From NCBI GenBank assembly GCA_963921425.1, contig OY992840.1, positions 10,666,501 through 10,730,500 of the forward strand: a stretch of DNA of 64,000 nucleotides. The letters run 5' to 3'. This document shows positions 59,166-64,000 of the stretch, in pieces; the first letter of the stretch is position 1; each line of letters starts with the position of its first letter. This stretch comes from Dryas octopetala (taxonomy: Eukaryota > Streptophyta > Magnoliopsida > Rosales > Rosaceae). A program made the translations under genes and the position numbers. The notes under the pieces are model-generated. The model had not been told where the DNA came from, did not search any database, and saw only the letters and a list, made by a program, of their open reading frames with translations.

Positions 59166-59345
59166 AAAAGATTTTTCAGTGTAACCGATACACCGTCATG
59201 TGATGTAACCAATATATGTGTTATAATATGAGTGTATGTTATTAATATTATACCCTACTAATATAAACATATCATCCAATAATACCCTTACACATTGAAT
59301 TGGTTACACCACATAACGGTGTATCAGTTACATTGAAAAAATTCT
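59166..59345. mobile_element. Inverted-repeat MITE, about 180 bp
   Basis: The left arm (ttttcagtgtaaccgataca then ccgtcatgtgatgtaacc) pairs with the right arm (complement ttttcaatgtaactgataca then ccgttatgtggtgtaacc). The flanks are A-rich, so no TSD can be fixed. It resembles the decayed copy at 4.4-4.6 kb. Confidence 0.7.
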
Positions 59346-59517
59346 CCCATAAAAGGACCCAAGTGCTCCAACCTACTTGTAGAGATTGAGTGGTGGCCGG
59401 TAAGTATTCATTATATACTAATTGAGATTATAAATTAGGATGCAAGAAAACTAGACCAAGTTGAAAGTCAATCTTGTTCCAATTGGCTTAGAATCTTAAA
59501 TTTGCAGTTAAAATTAA

Positions 59518-59809
59518 GGGCTCGTTTGGCACTGCTTTTAAAATTGTCAAAAGCGCTTTCAAATTAGTAAAAGCACTTTTGATAGCGTTTGGCAAAAATA
59601 ATTAGAAGTGCTTTTGAGTTATAAAAGCACTTCTAAGGGGTTTTTTGAGAAGCACCTGACATGTGCTTTCTCAAGAAGCACTTTCAAGTGCTTTTGCATA
59701 AATAATTTAGAAGTTTTATAAAAATTTATATGTGCTTCTTAACATAAACGCTTCTGATAAAAGCGCTACTAAATAAAAATGCTTCTAAGAAGCAGTGCCA
59801 AACGGGCCC
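59518..59809. mobile_element. Tourist-like (PIF/Harbinger) MITE, 292 bp
   Basis: The ends are gggctcgtttggcactgctt and complement gggcccgtttggcactgctt, flanked by the 3-bp TSD TAA at 59515-59517 and 59810-59812. The body is packed with inverted 'aagtgctttt' and 'aaaagcactt' words. This is the standard plant Tourist layout. Confidence 0.9.
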
Positions 59810-59812
59810 TAA

Positions 59813-60422
59813 GCTAGGATCAGACTGCCATTTGTGCACAATCTGAAATAGCAATTTCATAGTTATCGGCTTATCACACATAAACAAATAATCCATATAA
59901 ATCAGTCAGTAGTGTGAAATAAGTTGACACATTTTTTATTCAACATATGTTCAACAAAAAAATTATTAAATTTATAGGTTAGATTTAAGTTGGCTCAAGC
60001 TGAGCTCCATCCCAACCCAATTTTTCATGAATTGGGATTGCAAATTTCAGCCCTAACCCCACTCCTAGCTTGTGTTTCCCAACCCTAGCTTATTCATTAT
60101 CACGGTTAAGCTCAAATTGGGTCCAAATTAACTTAACCAGGTTACACCCCCATAAGCACACAATTGAAATTCTATCAAATCCATCCAACAAATCCATATT
60201 AGACCACAAATACATAGAAAACATTCCCCAAAATTTGTGAACAACACACCACTGATGGAAATAAACAATGACCATAATTATTCTGCCTTTTAAATCTGCC
60301 CATGTCCTCAAATCCATGTATGAAGTATTTCATCCAAACACCCCAAAGTCAAATGAAAACCCAGAACAATATATGTTGATAAATTTAAATTGTTCTATAT
60401 CTCTACATTTTGGAGTCTTCCG
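59813..60422. other. 3' flank of the UBX-protein gene
   Basis: Downstream of the PUX stop on the minus strand; no feature recognised. Confidence 0.5.
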
Positions 60423-63400
60423 CTAAATCAACTCCAAAAACAAAGCTTCTTGTTTGCTGGACAGGCCAAGTTCATTCAGTGTCAAAGCACTTTCTCCATC
60501 GCTGAAAGCACGCCTAGGGTATGGCCTCACCTATTTGCAGCAATGAAAATTAAAGCCAGACAGAATATGACGTAAAGGCACAAACACAAACAACATCTCA
60601 AGTTTGGTTGAGATTTCTAGCATTCAAATGCAATTGTGTCCTTTTCCTCCATGAAAGCAATTAAATGTATAGAATAATTTGGAAAGATTGACAACATGGA
60701 ACTTCCTAACACTTTGACAAGTATTTAATAAAATGAAAACTTTACTCACCACTCTGTAAGAGCCGGGTTTGACCCTTCTGCCAATATCTATGAAGTTGAA
60801 AAGAGACTGCAAAGCAAACCACAACCTGTTTTAGCAAAGGATGTGCAAAGAGATAATGGAGTAAGATGGATCTTCCTTCACAACAATGTTACCTGCAGCT
60901 TGTCAGTCTTAAGAAATCGACGGCCATGGCGGCTGCCATCTGGCATTCGCACCAGAAGGGTTACAGCATTCTCATCATCTGATGCTGGTTCTTGAGGTAG
61001 AGTAGCTTCTTTTGCTGCTAATTGTCTCTCCAATTCCTGCAAGGAAGAGTCATACAGAATGGAGTTGTAAACAACTTTTGAAGTAAAATTCACCAAGATA
61101 TGGAGTTGTCCTTTCCTGTCCAAGGAACGTGCCACTAATGTAAAGAAGGATAAAAGTGAGCAGAGGCCAAGTATGTCTCTGTACAAACACATGCATTGAA
61201 TGCACTACTTCCACCATAGAGTGATAATTGTTGAACATAATTAAGAATTCCAGACCATCTGAGTAGAGAAATAAGAGTCAATATTCATCTCAAATAACCC
61301 ATTGTCAAATGATTCCTATATCTAGCGTACCCAAAAACTAAAACACTGCCATGAGTGAAAGCAAGAATTTCCCAATTAACTCTCAATTATGCTTATATGT
61401 GTAGACCCGTTTTACATAAAAGCAACACTCCTAACTAGTCCTTGTTCAGTTATTGCCTTGGCTTCAGTCTAACTTCAAGTCATTATCAAAGACACTTTCC
61501 GGCTGGAATACTGTATAAAACATGAAAAATTTCAAAAAAAAAATTGAGGGCCACTGGCCATGGCCTGCTGCCATGCCAGTGACCAGCCATGACTGCCCGG
61601 TCACTTTTTAAAATTTTGAAAGAAATATAATGAGAGTAAAATAAAAAAGTAAAGAATACTTTCAAGAACCACTCTTTATAAAATTGACAAAATAAATTAA
61701 AATAAATGAATGGAAAAAAATAGCCCTGGTTCCTAGTTAAGTTATTGATGATACAAAAGACTGCTGATCTAGAATAACTCAAAGTGAAAACGAAACATAT
61801 ATTATTAAATGATCTTTGCAAGAGAGATAGAGATAGATGTATAGTAATAGATATATATATATGTATAGAGAGAGAGAGAGAGAGAGAGAGAGTGAGAGAG
61901 AGAGAAAGAGAGAGGGAGATAGTTTACATAACCAGCATCACATATATATCAGTACCTGCTCCTCCTCAAATTTCCTCCGAGATTCTTCCTCTTTTTGTCT
62001 TTCTTCTTCGCGACGAGCTTCAGCTTCCTCAATAGCCTTCAGTTCTTTTTCTCTGTCAGCTTGCAGTGATGCAAGATATTCATCATCCTGCATGTATTAG
62101 GTTAGTAAAACCAGTCACACAACTTTTGGTGACCAACTTTCAGACATTTTTCCAGTATTTAAAACCTGTTGTTCCCGTATCAACCGCTGTGCTGTCAGAG
62201 TGGGTGATGGAGGACGAGGTACTGGCCGGGGATATGAACTCTCAGTTTGCATAAACTGATGAGGTGCATAGGGAAAGCGATATCCAGGTGCTTCAGGAAT
62301 TCCACCAAACATTGCAGCCTCAAGCATCACTGCTTCATCATGCTCCTCTGAAGAAATTCCTCCCCACTTCATTCAAAAAACGAATAAATGAAGGTCAAAT
62401 TTTAGTTGGTGTGAACATTTACCCAACATGGCCAATTGACAACTTCAGATACTCATTTGGCAATTATAATAAACTTCAAAAAGGAAAATACCTCATCAGA
62501 AGGGAAGGCGCTCCCACTGTGCCTAGGATGATTATCCGTATCCTCCTCTCCAGGACTTGAAGGTGTGCTAGCCTCAACTCCAACTTCTTTGGCAGAGTCC
62601 ATAGAACCAGAAGGCATGCGCCTGGACCTATGCCTGACAAGAGGCTGCTCCTCCACATCTTCAGTTTCATCTTGGATGGATGAGCTTCCTGCCTCCAACC
62701 TAAATTCACTCAATGCAATCAGAACTAAAGTTTGTATAGCACTAAAGTAGCAACACAAGACATATACCTTCCATTTGGTGCTGCTACTTTACCCAGCTCC
62801 ACCTCAGCTGCCTTAGAAGTCCCCATCCCTGATGCTCCAACATTTTCCCCCAGCTCACGCAATGCTTTCTCTTGCTCTGCTGTCTGGATTCAGTTCATGT
62901 TAAGCAACACCAATATGGAATATGGATACCAATAAGGAAAATAAAACAAAAAAGAATGACAAACCTTCAGTGACAATGAAACTGCATGTGCAAGTTCAGC
63001 ATCCTCTAGGGGTGGCGGCCTTTGCTGAGGCACATTATCATCAAACTCCTGCATCAAGATGAAAATTAATACTAAGACAATCACATAGTACTACCGCAAC
63101 AGTGTAGGCTATTGTCACATACACTAGATGCAACAAATTGTTGATTTGGGTGGCTTTCCTCAACCTCCCGTTTTGAAGCCTCGATGGCAGCTCGAATCAT
63201 TTCTTCTTCAATATCATTGCTATAATCCTGTGGACCATCAAACCGAGGAGGAGCACTAGGTCCAATATTTGGATGATGAAATCCATCAACTGCAGAATTA
63301 TCTTGTGGTCTGCTCCCTTGCGCGGCCTGAATGGTTGGGGCAGCTGGAATATCATCATCATCTTCATCATCGAGTATAACAGTCCCACGGATACCAGAGC

Positions 63401-63883
63401 CATATTCATGCTCTGTTCCAGAGACAGCATCAATGGTAGGAGCATGGCCAGGATGGCCAGATGGAGGACTGCCATCCTTGACTTCTATGGGGATCTCCCT
63501 CACCTCTCTTGGATGAGTGACAAATGGTGTACGGCTTGTAAAATTAGTACCACTATCAAAGATGTTTCTACCAAAGTTTGGATCAAGAAGAGAAAATGGA
63601 TTTATATCTCTGGTTGCAGATAGAAGTGATAAAGGATCTCTCCGAGGTCCAACTGGAACTGGATCATCTATATCCATGAGATCATCTTGAGTGGCAACAG
63701 GTGTTTCATGCACACTGGACAGGAAAAGAGAAATTGAGACATCAATGTTAAACCTAGAGACAAGGTCCAATAATTGATTTAAGAATGAGTAACAGCAGAT
63801 GAAAAAGCATACTTCACTGATGTGTTTCTATCTCCTTCACTAAAATGTGCATTCACAGCTTCATTGAGATTGCCACCATGCTC
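60423..63883 (-). CDS. PUX8: Plant UBX domain protein, PUX8/PUX13 type, 5' partial
   Basis: Ten visible exons, 570 residues; the first exon lies past the window edge. Exons: 63883-63813, 63714-63123, 63048-62965, 62883-62768, 62699-62492, 62366-62166, 62087-61956, 61036-60893, 60806-60750, 60530-60423. PUX proteins recruit ubiquitinated cargo to the AAA ATPase CDC48/p97. The first visible exon ends a UBA domain ([20 protein letters not shown]). Next come [20 protein letters not shown], an acidic [12 protein letters not shown], two UIM-like helices ([20 protein letters not shown] and [15 protein letters not shown]), [52 protein letters not shown] and a charged coiled coil. The UBX domain closes it ([51 protein letters not shown]). 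Arabidopsis PUX8 and PUX13 share the whole layout; I cannot choose between them. Confidence 0.93.
61867..61918. repeat. (AG)n microsatellite in a PUX intron
   Basis: An interrupted AG run in the intron between 61956 and 61036, preceded by short GATA/TA repeats. Confidence 0.95.
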
Positions 63884-64000
63884 CTAATTGCAAGCAAAGA
63901 TGATGGAAGAATAAGATATATATAAGTAATAACTCGGCCAACATGCTAAAGCTTTTTTCTATTCTTTTATTTAGTTATTTATTTTTTAGACTCAGTCCTC
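63884..64000 (-). other. PUX first-intron sequence at the window edge
   Basis: The acceptor caattag at 63884-63890 shows that this is intron. The exon with the start codon and most of the UBA domain is outside the window. Confidence 0.7.

Noticed and set aside
1-64000. CRISPR arrays, operons or prokaryotic defence systems
   Set aside because: The window is plant nuclear DNA with intron-bearing genes; the tandem repeats seen lack spacer structure.

Overview
The window is eukaryotic nuclear DNA from a dicot plant. Its genes have GT..AG introns, it is AT-rich, and it carries plant-only families (GRAS, PP2-A/F-box, SEUSS-like, plant BAG, plant UBX). The repeat styles and the divergence of the proteins would fit a woody rosid, perhaps Rosaceae, but no marker in the window fixes the genus.

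Seven host genes are well supported. In order they are: a single-exon MATE transporter (+, 9.3-10.8 kb); a four-exon BAG co-chaperone (-, 14.4-15.7 kb); an eight-exon MBOAT lysophospholipid acyltransferase of the LPCAT1 type (-, 18.1-22.8 kb); a ten-exon SEUSS-like transcriptional co-regulator (+, 35.2-39.3 kb); a three-exon F-box/PP2-A13 protein (-, 40.1-42.4 kb), convergent with the SEUSS-like gene; the single-exon GRAS protein SCL28 (-, 54.6-56.7 kb); and a PUX8/13-type UBX protein (-, 60.4-63.9 kb) whose first exon lies beyond the right edge. Weaker coding calls are a Myb/SANT-like gene of PIF/Harbinger origin (30.6-31.7 kb) and a short three-exon remnant with an in-frame stop (28.3-29.3 kb). 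Exon joins were set by reading phase and by remembered Arabidopsis homologues, and every join keeps the frame. The genes are unrelated housekeeping, signalling and regulatory loci; I see no operon-like or clustered pathway.

The rest is a mosaic of small transposons, many with readable target-site duplications (TSDs). They include Mutator-type MITEs with 9-10 bp TSDs, hAT-type elements with 8 bp TSDs, a Tourist/Harbinger MITE with TAA, two tRNA-derived SINEs with 12 and 17 bp TSDs, a 2-kb Pack-MULE-like element with a GC-rich cargo, a young 1.8-kb non-autonomous LTR element beside the SEUSS-like promoter, an 858-bp solo LTR, and two LINE-like end-only copies. The 42.8-54.6 kb interval holds no gene I can support.

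The most useful regulatory observation is a pair of perfect MSA (mitosis-specific activator) sites, plus one near match, about 250-400 bp upstream of a TATA box for SCL28. This fits its known G2/M control by MYB3R factors. I found no convincing new multi-gene system.
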